DNA of 64,000 nucleotides. Source: VYFG01 sp965203365 (GTDB taxonomy: Bacteria > Pseudomonadota > Gammaproteobacteria > Arenicellales > Poriferihabitantaceae). How positions within the stretch are numbered: the first letter of the stretch is position 1; the number at the start of each line of letters is the position of its first letter. The position numbers and the translations under genes are program-made. The notes below the pieces were generated by a model. That model was not told the DNA's origin. It worked only from the letters and a program-made list of their open reading frames with translations, and ran no database searches. This document shows, piece by piece, positions 10,125 to 19,147 of the stretch. The stretch spans positions 806,001-870,000 of the forward strand of contig OZ241878.1 of the NCBI GenBank assembly GCA_965203365.1, given 5' to 3'.

Positions 10125-10937
10125 ATGAGCAGAACGGGCATTGTCCTGAGTGTCCACAATATCGAAGTGATCTATGATCATGTGATTTTGGTATTGAAAG
10201 GCGTCTCGTTGGAAGTGCCCAAAGGTGGCATCGTGGCGCTGTTGGGAGCAAACGGCGCTGGCAAGACCACCACGATCAAATCCATTTCCAACATTCTGGG
10301 CACAGAAAGAGGGGAAGTCACCAAGGGGTCCATCGAGTATCTTGGTGAAAGGGTGGATGCGCTTTCACCCAATGAGTTGGTTCGACGGGGGGTTATTCAG
10401 GTTATGGAAGGTCGTCATTGCTTTGAGCATCTCACGGTGGAAGAAAACCTCTTGACCGGCGCCTACACCCGCAAGGTGGGTCGCAAGGAAATCCACCACG
10501 ATTTGGAGTTGGTGTACAGTTATTTCCCTCGTCTGAAGGAGCGTCGAAAAAGTCAGGCGGGGTACACTTCCGGTGGAGAACAACAGATGATTGCGCTTGG
10601 TCGAGCGTTGATGGCGAAACCGAGCGTGATCTTGCTGGACGAACCGTCCATGGGACTGGCTCCCCAGTTGGTCGAAGAGATCTTCGGCATCGTCAAGGCC
10701 TTGAATGAGCAGGAAGGAGTGACTTTTCTTTTGGCGGAACAAAACACCACGGTTGCGTTGCGGTATGCCACCCATGGATACATCCTGGAAAATGGTCGGG
10801 TGGTCATGGACGGAGACGCCCCTTCTCTGGCACAGAATGAAGACGTCAAGGAGTTCTATCTGGGGATGAGTGGAGGCGATCGAAGAAGTTTTCGTGACGT
10901 TAAGCATTATCGTCGACGCAAGCGCTGGTTGGCTTGA
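10125..10937 (+). CDS. livF: Branched-chain-type ABC importer ATPase (LivF)
   Basis: Second ATPase subunit of the importer, 270 residues. Walker A is GANGAGKT at 41-48, the signature is SGGEQQMIALGRAL, Walker B is VILLDEPSMGLAP and the switch region is LLAEQNTTVAL. The C-terminal GDRRSFRDVKHYRRRKRWL extension is typical of LivF proteins encoded beside AMP-ligases rather than of amino-acid LivF. It completes the five-component transporter. There is no strong ribosome-binding site, so the start is accepted because the first residues match the family. Confidence 0.87.
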   Translation: MSRTGIVLSVHNIEVIYDHVILVLKGVSLEVPKGGIVALLGANGAGKTTTIKSISNILGTERGEVTKGSIEYLGERVDALSPNELVRRGVIQVMEGRHCFEHLTVEENLLTGAYTRKVGRKEIHHDLELVYSYFPRLKERRKSQAGYTSGGEQQMIALGRALMAKPSVILLDEPSMGLAPQLVEEIFGIVKALNEQEGVTFLLAEQNTTVALRYATHGYILENGRVVMDGDAPSLAQNEDVKEFYLGMSGGDRRSFRDVKHYRRRKRWLA

Positions 10938-10976
10938 CTCACCGATGGTTTTTGACCCCTTTGGGATCTTTTTCTC

Positions 10977-12212
10977 ATGACCCCTTTCTATGACACGCGA
11001 GAAACCCGATCAAGTGAACAGCGGATGGCTGAGCTGACTCGGGATGTCCTGGCGCACATTGCTCATGCCAAGGCCCACGCTCCCGCGATGGCAGTCATGC
11101 TCAAGGATATCGATGTCGATGATCTGAAGACACTGGACGATATCGCGGGTCTGCCCTTGGTGCGAAAGTCCGAACTGTTGGAACGCCAACGAGAAACTCC
11201 ACCATTTGGTGGTCTGGATGCACTGGTGGGGGAACCCCTGACCCAGATTTTCACGTCACCCGGGCCGATATTTGAACCTCAAACGGCCAGACCCAATTAC
11301 TGGCGCATGGCCAGGGCCTTGTTCGCGCTCGGTATCCGAAAGGGCAACTTGATCCATAACAGCTTTGCCTATCACCTGACACCAGCGGGCATGATGCTGG
11401 AGTCGGGTTGCCATACCTTGGGGGCGGCCGTGATACCCGGTGGGGTGGGCAATACTCGGCAGCAATTGGAAACGATTCACTTGTTGCAACCGGATGCCTA
11501 CTGTGGCACGCCGTCCTTTCTCCAGATTCTGCTGGAACGAGAGGATCCCACCCACCGGGAACTCCAGTCGTTGAACAAGGCGTTGGTGAGTGGAGAAGCC
11601 TTTCTGCCTCCGTTGAGAAAAAAGCTGACCGACCGCGGCATCCGGGGTCTTCAATGTTTTGCCACCGCGGATGTGGGTCTGATCGCTTATGAATCCTCTG
11701 AAACTTCGGGCCTGATCCTGGATGAGGATGTGTATCTCGAAATCGTTCGACCAGGAACTGGCGAGGTGTTGCCCGATGGAGAAGTGGGAGAAGTGGTCGT
11801 CACGGCGCTCAACCCGGACTATCCGCTGATTCGTTTTGCGACGGGTGACTTGTCGAAGGTGGTGCCGGGTACCAGTCCATGTGGCCGGACCAATCGGCGT
11901 ATTCAGGGCTGGATGGGCAGGGCAGACCAAACGGTCAAGGTGCGCGGGATGTTCGTCCACCCATCCCAGGTGGACCGGGTGATGAAACGCCATCCAGAAA
12001 TCCAGCGGGTGCGGATGGTGGTGCAATCCGTCAATCAGTCGGATCACCTGCGTTTGCAATGTGAGTGCCATCGCCCAATACCGGGTCTTGCCGAAGCGGT
12101 CGAAAACTCAATCCGTGAGGTCTGTCACTTGCGCGGAGAGGTCGAATTGGTTTGCTGCGATACATTACCCAATGATGGAATCGTGATCGAAGACCAGCGC
12201 ACTGTCCCCTGA
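10977..12212 (+). CDS. PaaK-like adenylate-forming CoA ligase, unusual P-loop
   Basis: Phenylacetate-CoA-ligase-like member of the ANL superfamily, 411 residues, the PaaK length class. The core reads LVRKSELLERQRE, YHLTPAGMMLESG, VSGEAFLPPLR, FATADVGLIAYE and RFATGDLSKV, in the order expected of PaaK. The nucleotide-binding loop, normally Ser/Thr/Gly-rich with SGTTG, is FTSPGPIFEPQ here. The gene ends the liv-type cluster after a 39-base gap and probably activates an acid that the transporter brings in. Whether the altered loop still adenylates is open. The C-terminal catalytic-lysine region is short and not clear by eye. Confidence 0.75.
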   Translation: MTPFYDTRETRSSEQRMAELTRDVLAHIAHAKAHAPAMAVMLKDIDVDDLKTLDDIAGLPLVRKSELLERQRETPPFGGLDALVGEPLTQIFTSPGPIFEPQTARPNYWRMARALFALGIRKGNLIHNSFAYHLTPAGMMLESGCHTLGAAVIPGGVGNTRQQLETIHLLQPDAYCGTPSFLQILLEREDPTHRELQSLNKALVSGEAFLPPLRKKLTDRGIRGLQCFATADVGLIAYESSETSGLILDEDVYLEIVRPGTGEVLPDGEVGEVVVTALNPDYPLIRFATGDLSKVVPGTSPCGRTNRRIQGWMGRADQTVKVRGMFVHPSQVDRVMKRHPEIQRVRMVVQSVNQSDHLRLQCECHRPIPGLAEAVENSIREVCHLRGEVELVCCDTLPNDGIVIEDQRTVP

Positions 12213-12701
12213 GTGTCTGGTGCTGCCGCGGCCATCCGCTTGAAGCCAGCAGAGTGATCGGTATCCTTGCATTTGAAAATGGCTATTCTCAGTATTTCAT
12301 GGGGTTGTCACCAACAATTGTTAAAAGACATGATGATAAAGGGATTCTCTTGGTCAGATACCCAAAAGCACCTGACCGGAAAAAACCGTCTCGGCACGAT
12401 GAGCAGTCGGGCATGCCGATGGAGTCAACGGTCGGAGGCCTGAATGAAATGGATCGACGCCCCTTGCGCCTTGATTCTTTCTTCATCTCGGCAGTCCTAT
12501 TCCGGGATCTCAGACAGGGTCCGCTGAGGGTATTTTCTGGGCGAACAACGCAGGCCATTGCGATGCGTGCAATGGATTCTTCATGAACCGTGGAGTGGGC
12601 ATGTGCGATCAGTTCGCAGCAGGCATTCCGGTCAGTCAAGAGCACAAAAATCCATGGTCTGGCATCGGATGGGGGGGGGGTGATCCAAGCGTGTCACGGC
12701 G
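12213..12701. other. Intergenic region with G10 tract
   Basis: About 490 bases without a credible gene. Short frames on both strands show no family motif. A run of ten G at 12671-12680 ends about 21 bases before the CoA-transferase ATG. A GGTCAG/CTGACC stem with a 14-base loop near 12352-12377 has no T-run and is not called a terminator. Confidence 0.4.
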
Positions 12702-13820
12702 ATGACTGAGCCGAAGTTCATACCACCTTTGACCGGCATCCGAGTGCTGGATTTCAGTCAGTACTTACCAGGCCCCTACGCCACCCGAAGACTGTGTGAT
12801 CTGGGAGCGGACGTCATCAAGGTCGAGCCTCCCGCTGGCGATCCGCTGCGAACCATGTTCGGGGGAACTTCGGGCCGGGATTCGATGGTGTATCGGCTGC
12901 TGAATCAGGGCAAAGTCGTCGCACGTTTGAACCTGAAAGATCGCCAGACCGCCAACGCCTTGTTGCCGGTGATCACACAGGCCGACGTGCTGCTCGAATC
13001 CTTTCGACCGGGGGTAATGGCGCGATTAGGCCTGGATTATCCCCGATTGCGTTCGCACCACCCAGGCTTGGTGTATTGTTCTCTGTCCGGGTATGGACAA
13101 GACGGTCCCTTGAGACTGGCGGGGGGCCATGACATCAATTATTGTGCAGCAGCCGGCCTGTTTAGTCATGCCGATGTCAATTCGCCCCCGGGTGTCCTGA
13201 TGGCCGACCATAGCGGGGCCGTCAATGCGGTCAATACCATTCTGGCGGCATTGGTGGGGAGAAGGCAGCACGATCAGGGGAGTTTTCTGGATGTGTCTCT
13301 GTATGAGTCGATCCTGTCCTACCAGTATCCGGCATTGATCGGTGCCGCCGAGGCAGTTCCCGACCTGTCGGTCCTCACAGGGGCGGCGGCATGCTACAAC
13401 TTTTACCATACCTCGGATCAGCGGACGGTGACCTTGGGGGCGTTGGAACCGATATTCTGGAGGCGATTTTGTCAATCCATGGAGAAGGTGGAATGGATCG
13501 ACCGACAATACGAAGCGATCCCGCAGACAGCACTGATGGGTGAGGTTCAAGAAGCGGTGGGTGAACTGACTTTGGCCCAGCTGACCAATCGTCTGGAAGG
13601 CGTCGATTGTTGCTTCGAACCGGTACCCCAGTCGGATGAAATCCATTTGCACCGTCAGACGCAGGCACGACAACTCTTTGCCTGCCATAAACTGGCTTAT
13701 CCGGCTAGAATCAATGATATTCAACCCATGAGTCCATCATCCTTTCGAGACCTGCCGGTCGGTGATCTCCCCACTTGGACTACTTGCCACAACGAATCAA
13801 GGAGCCGTCGTGATATTTGA
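12702..13820 (+). CDS. Family III (CaiB/BaiF) CoA-transferase
   Basis: Class III CoA-transferase or acyl-CoA epimerase-like enzyme, 372 residues. The N-terminal block GIRVLDFSQYLPGPYATRRL and DLGADVIKVEPPAGDPLR are family signatures. SLSGYGQDGP is followed by AGGHDINYCA, whose D144 is the conserved catalytic aspartate. The tail is a little shorter than in many members. Within the family, CoA transfer and alpha-methylacyl-CoA racemisation cannot be separated by eye. SGYGQDGP and GHDINY are close to the racemase branch, which would suit branched acyl-CoAs. It overlaps the hydratase gene by 11 bases if the GTG start there is right, so the four genes from here to the small aconitase X subunit look like one operon. 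Confidence 0.85.
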   Translation: MTEPKFIPPLTGIRVLDFSQYLPGPYATRRLCDLGADVIKVEPPAGDPLRTMFGGTSGRDSMVYRLLNQGKVVARLNLKDRQTANALLPVITQADVLLESFRPGVMARLGLDYPRLRSHHPGLVYCSLSGYGQDGPLRLAGGHDINYCAAAGLFSHADVNSPPGVLMADHSGAVNAVNTILAALVGRRQHDQGSFLDVSLYESILSYQYPALIGAAEAVPDLSVLTGAAACYNFYHTSDQRTVTLGALEPIFWRRFCQSMEKVEWIDRQYEAIPQTALMGEVQEAVGELTLAQLTNRLEGVDCCFEPVPQSDEIHLHRQTQARQLFACHKLAYPARINDIQPMSPSSFRDLPVGDLPTWTTCHNESRSRRDI

Positions 13821-14604
13821 CACCCTCCATCTTGAGACCGACTCACGGGGTATTGCCACCCTGACGCTCAATCGTCCCAAAAAACATAATGCGATGAGTT
13901 CCCGCATGATGTCGGAAATCCGGACCGCCATTCGACAGCTGGATCAGGATGCGTCGATTCGGGCGGTGATACTCGCTGGCAATGGACCGAGTTTCTGTGC
14001 TGGGGCCGACCTCGAATGGATGCGAGCCAACTTTTCCCGCAATCGGGAGGAACGACAGGCCGAAAGCGAGGTGTTGAGCGACATGCTGCTGGAGATGGAT
14101 ATGCTCTCCAAACCCTTGGTGGCGAAAGTTCATGGGCAGGCGTATGCCGGTGGAATCGGGCTGATCTGCGTCTGTGACATTGTGATCGGTGTCCCCACTG
14201 CCCGCTTTTCCGTCACGGAAGTGCGTCTCGGTTTGACGCCAGCCAACATATGCGCATACCTGATGGCCCGGGTCGGCACGCGCAATGCGCGCCGTCTATT
14301 CCTGAACGCCCATTTTTTCGACGGTGAAGAGGCGTTGCAATACGGTTTGCTGGACAAGGTGGTATCGGTGGACGAATTGGACCATGCGATCGAATTGGAG
14401 ATCAGGGAAATACTGAACTGCGCTCCGGGAGCGGTCGCCCTGACCAAAAAACTGATCAGCTATGTCGAGAGCCATGACCGGGAATCTAATCGCCAGCACA
14501 CGGTGGCCTTATTGGCGGATTGCTGGGAAGGCGAAGAGGCACAGGTGGCGATCGCTAACTTCTTCGAGAAGAAACCGCCACCCTGGGCACCTAATCGACG
14601 CTGA
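13810..14604 (+). CDS. Enoyl-CoA hydratase/isomerase, methylglutaconyl-CoA hydratase-like
   Basis: Crotonase-fold enzyme of 264 residues. The GTG at this position is preferred because AAGGAG lies five bases upstream; an ATG 48 bases earlier has no such site and would extend the N-terminus beyond the family. Motifs are LTLNRPKKHNAM, FCAGADLEWM (oxyanion-hole region) and AGGIGLICVCDIVIG. GADLEWM and the SVTEVRLGLTPA block are closest in style to the LiuC/AUH methylglutaconyl-CoA hydratase branch of leucine degradation. The genes around it do not form a leucine operon, so the substrate is uncertain. The stop is 4 bases before the aconitase X start. Confidence 0.85.
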   Translation: MIFDTLHLETDSRGIATLTLNRPKKHNAMSSRMMSEIRTAIRQLDQDASIRAVILAGNGPSFCAGADLEWMRANFSRNREERQAESEVLSDMLLEMDMLSKPLVAKVHGQAYAGGIGLICVCDIVIGVPTARFSVTEVRLGLTPANICAYLMARVGTRNARRLFLNAHFFDGEEALQYGLLDKVVSVDELDHAIELEIREILNCAPGAVALTKKLISYVESHDRESNRQHTVALLADCWEGEEAQVAIANFFEKKPPPWAPNRR

Positions 14605-14608
14605 ACTG

Positions 14609-15877
14609 ATGCGTCTGACCGAAGAAGAAAATGCGATGTTGGCCGGGGATCTGGGATATCCCCGACAATGGGCGATGGAGCATCTGCTGCAAGTCGGGGA
14701 GTTTTTTGACGCGAATTGTCTGTTGGAGGTCACACAGGCCCATCTGATGGCCGACACGGAGTCCCTTGGAGAATCGGGCGTTGCATTTCTGGAAAACCTG
14801 GCATCCTACTCAGAACAAGACCGGACGGTCCGCATTCCGGTCATCACCGATCCCCGGGGAATCGATTTTGCCCACTATCGAGCATTGGGTCAGGAAGACT
14901 GGATGGCCAGCCTGGAACAACGGGCTATCGATGCGCTTGAATCCCTGGGAATCTTGATGACGAATACCTGTATCAATTATCAGACCATTCAGCCGCCTGT
15001 CCGCGGAGAACATCTGGCATTTGGAGACACAGGAGTGGTCATTTACTGCAACAGCGTCTTGGGAGCCTATTCCAATTTCGAAGGGGGGCCTTCCGCCTTG
15101 GCGGCGGGACTGACCGGTCGGGTACCGTGTTACGGTTTGCATCTGGATAAAAATCGACAAGCAACACGACGGTTCAAGGTCGAATATCAACCCCAGAACT
15201 TGACCGAGTGGGGCGTGTTGGGAGCACTTGTGGGTCGTGCCACAGGTTCCTATTGGGACGTGCCCGTCATTGAGTCCCTGGAAAGTTCGGCCAGTTCGGA
15301 TGCACTCAAGCATCTTGGGGCGGCCATGGCCAGTTTCGGTTCCGTGCCATTGTTTCATCTGGTGGGTATCACCCCTGAAGCCCCGGAATTATCAGCGGTC
15401 TGTCATCCAGATCAACTGATTCAGGAAATCATTACCCAGCAGGATTTTTTGGATTTCTTCGCTGGTTATCCTCGACGGGGAGACTCGATCGATGTCGTGG
15501 TGTTTTCCGCCCCCCAGTTATCCTTGCTGGAAATGGCGGAAATTGCCCATCTGCTGGAAGGAAAAACGGTACATAAGGAGACGACCCTGCTGGTGGTCAC
15601 CTCGCCGACGGTGGCGTCCGATGCCCGTCGTCTGGGGATTGCTCAACGGATTGAAGTGTCGGGAGGACGTGTCCTCGAAGGCATGTGCTTCTATCAGAGC
15701 TATGCGAGGGAAATGCGGGAGACGAATGGTTGGACCACCTTGCTGAGCAACTCTGCCAAATTAGTGAATATCATCGGTGGCTATGGCTATCTTCCGATCT
15801 TGGCCAATATGCGCGATTGCGTGACGGCGGCGACAACAGGACAGATGGTTGGAGGCATATCCGTTGCGCTTGAGTGA
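14609..15877 (+). CDS. Aconitase X catalytic (large) subunit, divergent
   Basis: AcnX/DUF521 large-subunit protein of 422 residues. Known relatives dehydrate cis-3-hydroxy-L-proline or mevalonate 5-phosphate. Family features seen are LTEEENAMLAGDLG at the start, TNTCINYQTIQPPVRGEHLA, and NSVLGAYSNFEGGPSALAAGLTG with GLHLDKNR. Canonical members usually read NSVLGARTNREGG, so the substrate loop here is altered (AYSNF). The frame is open further upstream inside the hydratase gene, but homology begins at this ATG, four bases after the hydratase stop. The partner subunit follows. The substrate is unknown; the neighbours suggest a CoA-linked or acid pathway. Confidence 0.82.
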   Translation: MRLTEEENAMLAGDLGYPRQWAMEHLLQVGEFFDANCLLEVTQAHLMADTESLGESGVAFLENLASYSEQDRTVRIPVITDPRGIDFAHYRALGQEDWMASLEQRAIDALESLGILMTNTCINYQTIQPPVRGEHLAFGDTGVVIYCNSVLGAYSNFEGGPSALAAGLTGRVPCYGLHLDKNRQATRRFKVEYQPQNLTEWGVLGALVGRATGSYWDVPVIESLESSASSDALKHLGAAMASFGSVPLFHLVGITPEAPELSAVCHPDQLIQEIITQQDFLDFFAGYPRRGDSIDVVVFSAPQLSLLEMAEIAHLLEGKTVHKETTLLVVTSPTVASDARRLGIAQRIEVSGGRVLEGMCFYQSYAREMRETNGWTTLLSNSAKLVNIIGGYGYLPILANMRDCVTAATTGQMVGGISVALE

Positions 15878-15931
15878 CGAAAGCGGGGCGATTTTTCCAG
15901 GAAGAGATTCATATTTTCAGATGAGTATCGA

Positions 15932-16351
15932 ATGAAAACGATTCGAGTTCTTAAATGTCATGTCGGTATCGGGTCTCGAGTGACTGGGGTCGCATTGGTC
16001 ACGGACGACAATTTCTCAGCGCGGTACGATTTGGACCGTATCCAGGGAATTTTTTCCCGGCCACAGCACGAACTGTTCGGCAAAAGTTACGTCAATAGAA
16101 TTCTGGTGGTCAATACGGCGAAGGGGGGCGTGGCGAGTGCTTGGATGTTGCATGAAATGATCAAGCGGAAAATGGCGCCCAAGGCGATCTTGTTCAATCG
16201 GGTCAACCCGATTCTGGTCCAGGGAGGAGCACTGGCCCAGATGGCACTGTGTGATCGATTCGAGGAAGGCGATGTCACCCGATTAATTCAAACCGGGGAA
16301 TCGGTAACCGTGGATCCTTCTATCGGAGAAGTCACTGTTCAATCCTGTTAA
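15932..16351 (+). CDS. Aconitase X swivel (small) subunit
   Basis: DUF126-type swivelling-domain protein, 139 residues, expected to pair with the large subunit encoded 54 bases upstream. The order HELFGKSYVNRILVV, TAKGGVASAWMLHEM, MAPKAILFNRVNPILVQGGAL and VTVDPSIGEVTV follows the family. The catalytic loop of well-known members carries a Gly-Ser (GRGS/KGS) where this protein has AKGGVAS. The change parallels the altered loop of the large subunit and supports a distinct subfamily. It is the last gene of the operon. Confidence 0.8.
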   Translation: MKTIRVLKCHVGIGSRVTGVALVTDDNFSARYDLDRIQGIFSRPQHELFGKSYVNRILVVNTAKGGVASAWMLHEMIKRKMAPKAILFNRVNPILVQGGALAQMALCDRFEEGDVTRLIQTGESVTVDPSIGEVTVQSC

Positions 16352-16632
16352 TGATATCGAACAAAATCTATGTTCTTTGAGAATTCGCAGATTGCTCCAT
16401 ATGCCCAGTAGTGCATGGGTGATGACGCTCAAGTGCAAATGGTTAAACGGTGACATCGATCATGCTTATTTCAGCACATACACATTGAGAACGATGGAGG
16501 CAGGAGTCATCAAGAGCGAGGTGCGTGACTACAATCTCGACATGGCGACCCCATCGGCCAAACCCAACGCCCTGTTTGTTGGAGACACTGACGATCAGCA
16601 AGATACTCGTCGACGCATCGGGAAATTGGATC

Positions 16633-16916
16633 ATGCATAAAGTCATTGCCGATAAAAGGGAAGAACTAACGGTACTTTGTCAACGCTACGATGTCGTCCG
16701 CCTTGAGGTTTTCGGATCAATGTCCGAGGTGTGGGTTTCGATTCGGCTACGAGCGATATCGACTTCTTATTCGAGTTCAGCTTGGACAACAACCTTATCG
16801 AATTAATTCAATGTGTTCTGGGCTGTTCCGTCAATCTACTTCAAATGAGAGTAGTCATCAATCCTTACCTGCGCAGTGAAATCAACAAGTCTCGTGAATT
16901 GGTCTATGCGTCTTGA
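16633..16916 (+). pseudogene. MNT-type nucleotidyltransferase, frameshifted
   Basis: A small minimal-nucleotidyltransferase gene of the MntA/HepT-antitoxin type. The first frame reads MHKVIADKREELTVLCQRYD and then VVRLEVFGS. The next frame continues SATSDIDFLFEF, LGCSVNLLQM and SREINKSRELVYAS-like sequence, which are the GS...DxD core and the usual C-terminus. The frames join if two bases are removed from GAGGTGTGGG, so a TG duplication near 16730 breaks the gene. No HepT toxin gene was found beside it. It could be a sequencing slip rather than a true pseudogene. Confidence 0.65.
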
Positions 16917-17388
16917 CTCTCGTTTCTGTTTTTGGGACGCCAAACTAGGTAGTTGTCGGTATCAAGTGCTTCACCCCAAAGGCATCAAGCATGATCACCG
17001 GCTTGGCTTCGTGCCTGGTTCGTCGGATGTGGTTCGGAACCCCTGACAAGGTTTTGTTGGGCCGATGTGGGAAATTCTTCCGGACACTATATTCAGAAAC
17101 AACAAGATGTGACGACTTCACTCCTAAAGGGAATACCTCACCCCACTTCCACTTCAGAGTGGCACGGGGGAATCGAAATCAGTAACTGCTCACACCTTCA
17201 AGAACACACCCGCCGTCCTCCATTGGAATACCAAGCGAGGAATTCTGGCGATCCCCCGATCAACCATCGGGACCGCCCAGTCGGTCAGGGCTTGGCTACC
17301 TCCCGACCGTCGCCGGACATCGAACGGCTCGGGACGAGGGGCGGTCCCTAGGGAATCAAGGGTGGCAGTGGGGAGACTGCTCATCTCT
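16917..17388. other. Gene-free stretch before the DUF1703 gene
   Basis: No gene is supported. Near 17148-17165 the sequence CCACTTCAGAGTGGCAC resembles, in reverse complement, short motifs at 27318-27331 and 55548-55563. These may be ends or scars of mobile elements. Confidence 0.35.
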
Positions 17389-18963
17389 TCAGGCCCGCTC
17401 CGCCCGCAGGGCGGCCAGATTACGCTGCTCCTGATCAAACACCAAAGCCAGCCGATGGACCTCCTTCCCCGGTGTTCGGTACTTGTCCGCATACCCCTTC
17501 TCCCGCATCTGCGCCATCGCGTCGTCCAGTTTCCTGTCGACTTCCGCCTCGCCCTGCGCTACCTTGCACTCGAACACGAACACCTGATGGCGATGGATCA
17601 ACACCAGATCCGACCGCCCCTGATAAGTGACCTCCTCTCCCCGGATGTCGAGTCCCTGCGTCAGCCAGGCGGCATACAGCAACCCGACATAGAATCCCTC
17701 CCATCGAAACAACTGCCCCGGGTCCTGCCAGGTATACGGAATTCCCGCAAAGAACGCCTGCAGGGCCTGCTCGAAGCCGTCGAAGTCCTGGGCCAGCAGC
17801 CGATCGGTCAGGGTCTGGCGGCGTCTCGCGGTCGTCGCCCAATCACCCAGCACCGCCTCCAGCAGTTCCCGGTTCAGGCTGCGACGCACCTCTTCGTTGG
17901 GATAGTCCAGGGTGTAGAAATACTCGTCGTAGCGCTCCTGTTCTCCGACCATGGTCAGGTAGCCGCACTGGAACAGCAGGGCGTTCACGCTGAGGTTCTC
18001 CAGGTTGAAGCGGGACAGTTCCCCCCGGGACATGTCCAGCCGACTCAAGGTCTGGGGCAGGATGTCGCCTCGGGCCAGTCGGTGGTAGAGATAGCTCGGG
18101 GTGCCGGTCTCGTACCAGTAGGGCAGGAACTCCCGGTTCTGGAAGTACAGCAGGATGTCGAAGGGGTTGTAGACGGTCTCCTGGCCGCGCCACGAATACC
18201 CATTGTACCAGTGGCGAATCTTGTTCCGGTCTTCGGCGGATACGTCTGTCAGTTCCGGGGCGAACACCGTCTCCAGGTCGGTCTCGGTATAGCCACAGAT
18301 GGTGGCATAGCGCGGCATCAGGCTGAGGTCGTTGAGGTTGTTCAGGTTTGAAAACAGGCTCACTTTCGAATACATGCTGATGCCGGTGACAAACACGAAT
18401 CGCAGCCAGCGGGCACAATCCTTGAGCATCCCGTACAGTCCCCGCAGGGTATCGCGGTGGGCCAGGGCCAACTCGGGGGTTTCCAGGACATCCAGGATCG
18501 GCTTGTCGTATTCGTCCACCAGCACCACCACCTGCTGATCGGTGGCCAGCTGCAGCCGATCGATCAGGCTCCGAAGGCGGGTCGGTCCGGTGTCGGATTC
18601 GGTATCGGGGTCCAGCTGATAGCGGCGTTCAATGCTGTGCAACTGGCGGAGAATGTCCTTGTCCAGTTCGTCCGGTCCACGGAATGTTCCCCCGAAGCTC
18701 AGCCGCACCACGGGATGGGTCGTCTGCCAGTCCCATTGGGGGTGGATGGACAGGCCCCGGAACAGGTCCTCGCTGCCGGCGAACAGCTCGTGCAGCGTAT
18801 CGACCAGCAGGCTCTTGCCGAAGCGACGCGGGCGGGACAGGAACCAGTAGCGTCCGGCCTGGGTCAGTTGCTGGAGGTGGGCGGTCTTGTCCACATAGTA
18901 GCAACCCGAAGTCCGGAGATTCCGGAAGGAGGAATCCCCGATCGGCAGCTGTAGGCGGTTCAT
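17389..18963 (-). CDS. DUF1703-type AAA ATPase/PD-(D/E)XK protein
   Basis: Protein of 524 residues with an N-terminal AAA-like ATPase (Walker A RPRRFGKS at 44-51; Walker B VVVLVDEYDKP near 145) and a C-terminal PD-(D/E)XK nuclease-like domain (GRSDLVL then FVFECK). These proteins are abundant, often multi-copy, and of uncertain function; suggested roles include mobile-element or defence functions. The ATG giving MNRLQLPIG is chosen because the family starts there, not at the earlier in-frame ATG. A truncated duplicate lies 2.5 kb further on, in the same orientation, with the first ~200 bases almost identical. Codon usage is GC-richer than in the neighbouring genes, consistent with acquisition. 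Confidence 0.82.
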   Translation of the reverse strand: MNRLQLPIGDSSFRNLRTSGCYYVDKTAHLQQLTQAGRYWFLSRPRRFGKSLLVDTLHELFAGSEDLFRGLSIHPQWDWQTTHPVVRLSFGGTFRGPDELDKDILRQLHSIERRYQLDPDTESDTGPTRLRSLIDRLQLATDQQVVVLVDEYDKPILDVLETPELALAHRDTLRGLYGMLKDCARWLRFVFVTGISMYSKVSLFSNLNNLNDLSLMPRYATICGYTETDLETVFAPELTDVSAEDRNKIRHWYNGYSWRGQETVYNPFDILLYFQNREFLPYWYETGTPSYLYHRLARGDILPQTLSRLDMSRGELSRFNLENLSVNALLFQCGYLTMVGEQERYDEYFYTLDYPNEEVRRSLNRELLEAVLGDWATTARRRQTLTDRLLAQDFDGFEQALQAFFAGIPYTWQDPGQLFRWEGFYVGLLYAAWLTQGLDIRGEEVTYQGRSDLVLIHRHQVFVFECKVAQGEAEVDRKLDDAMAQMREKGYADKYRTPGKEVHRLALVFDQEQRNLAALRAERA

Positions 18964-19147
18964 GATCAGTTGGTCTTGGCAGGACAATATTCGATCATAG
19001 CACGCTCCGGGCCACCTCATAAGTCGGGCGGAGGATCTGACACGCGCTCTGCCCACACGACTGTTGGGATCACTATCCCAAGGGTTGTAGCGATTGACAA
19101 GGAGCGGGAGGATACGAAATCAGAAAAAATCCATCCCAGTACGCACT

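Noticed and set aside
12254..12645. Frames of about 110 codons on both strands
   Set aside because: No motif, no ribosome-binding site, and they overlap on opposite strands.
16377..16640. 87-codon plus-strand frame before the MNT remnant
   Set aside because: No recognised family and no start signal. It may be a relic, but nothing supports a product.
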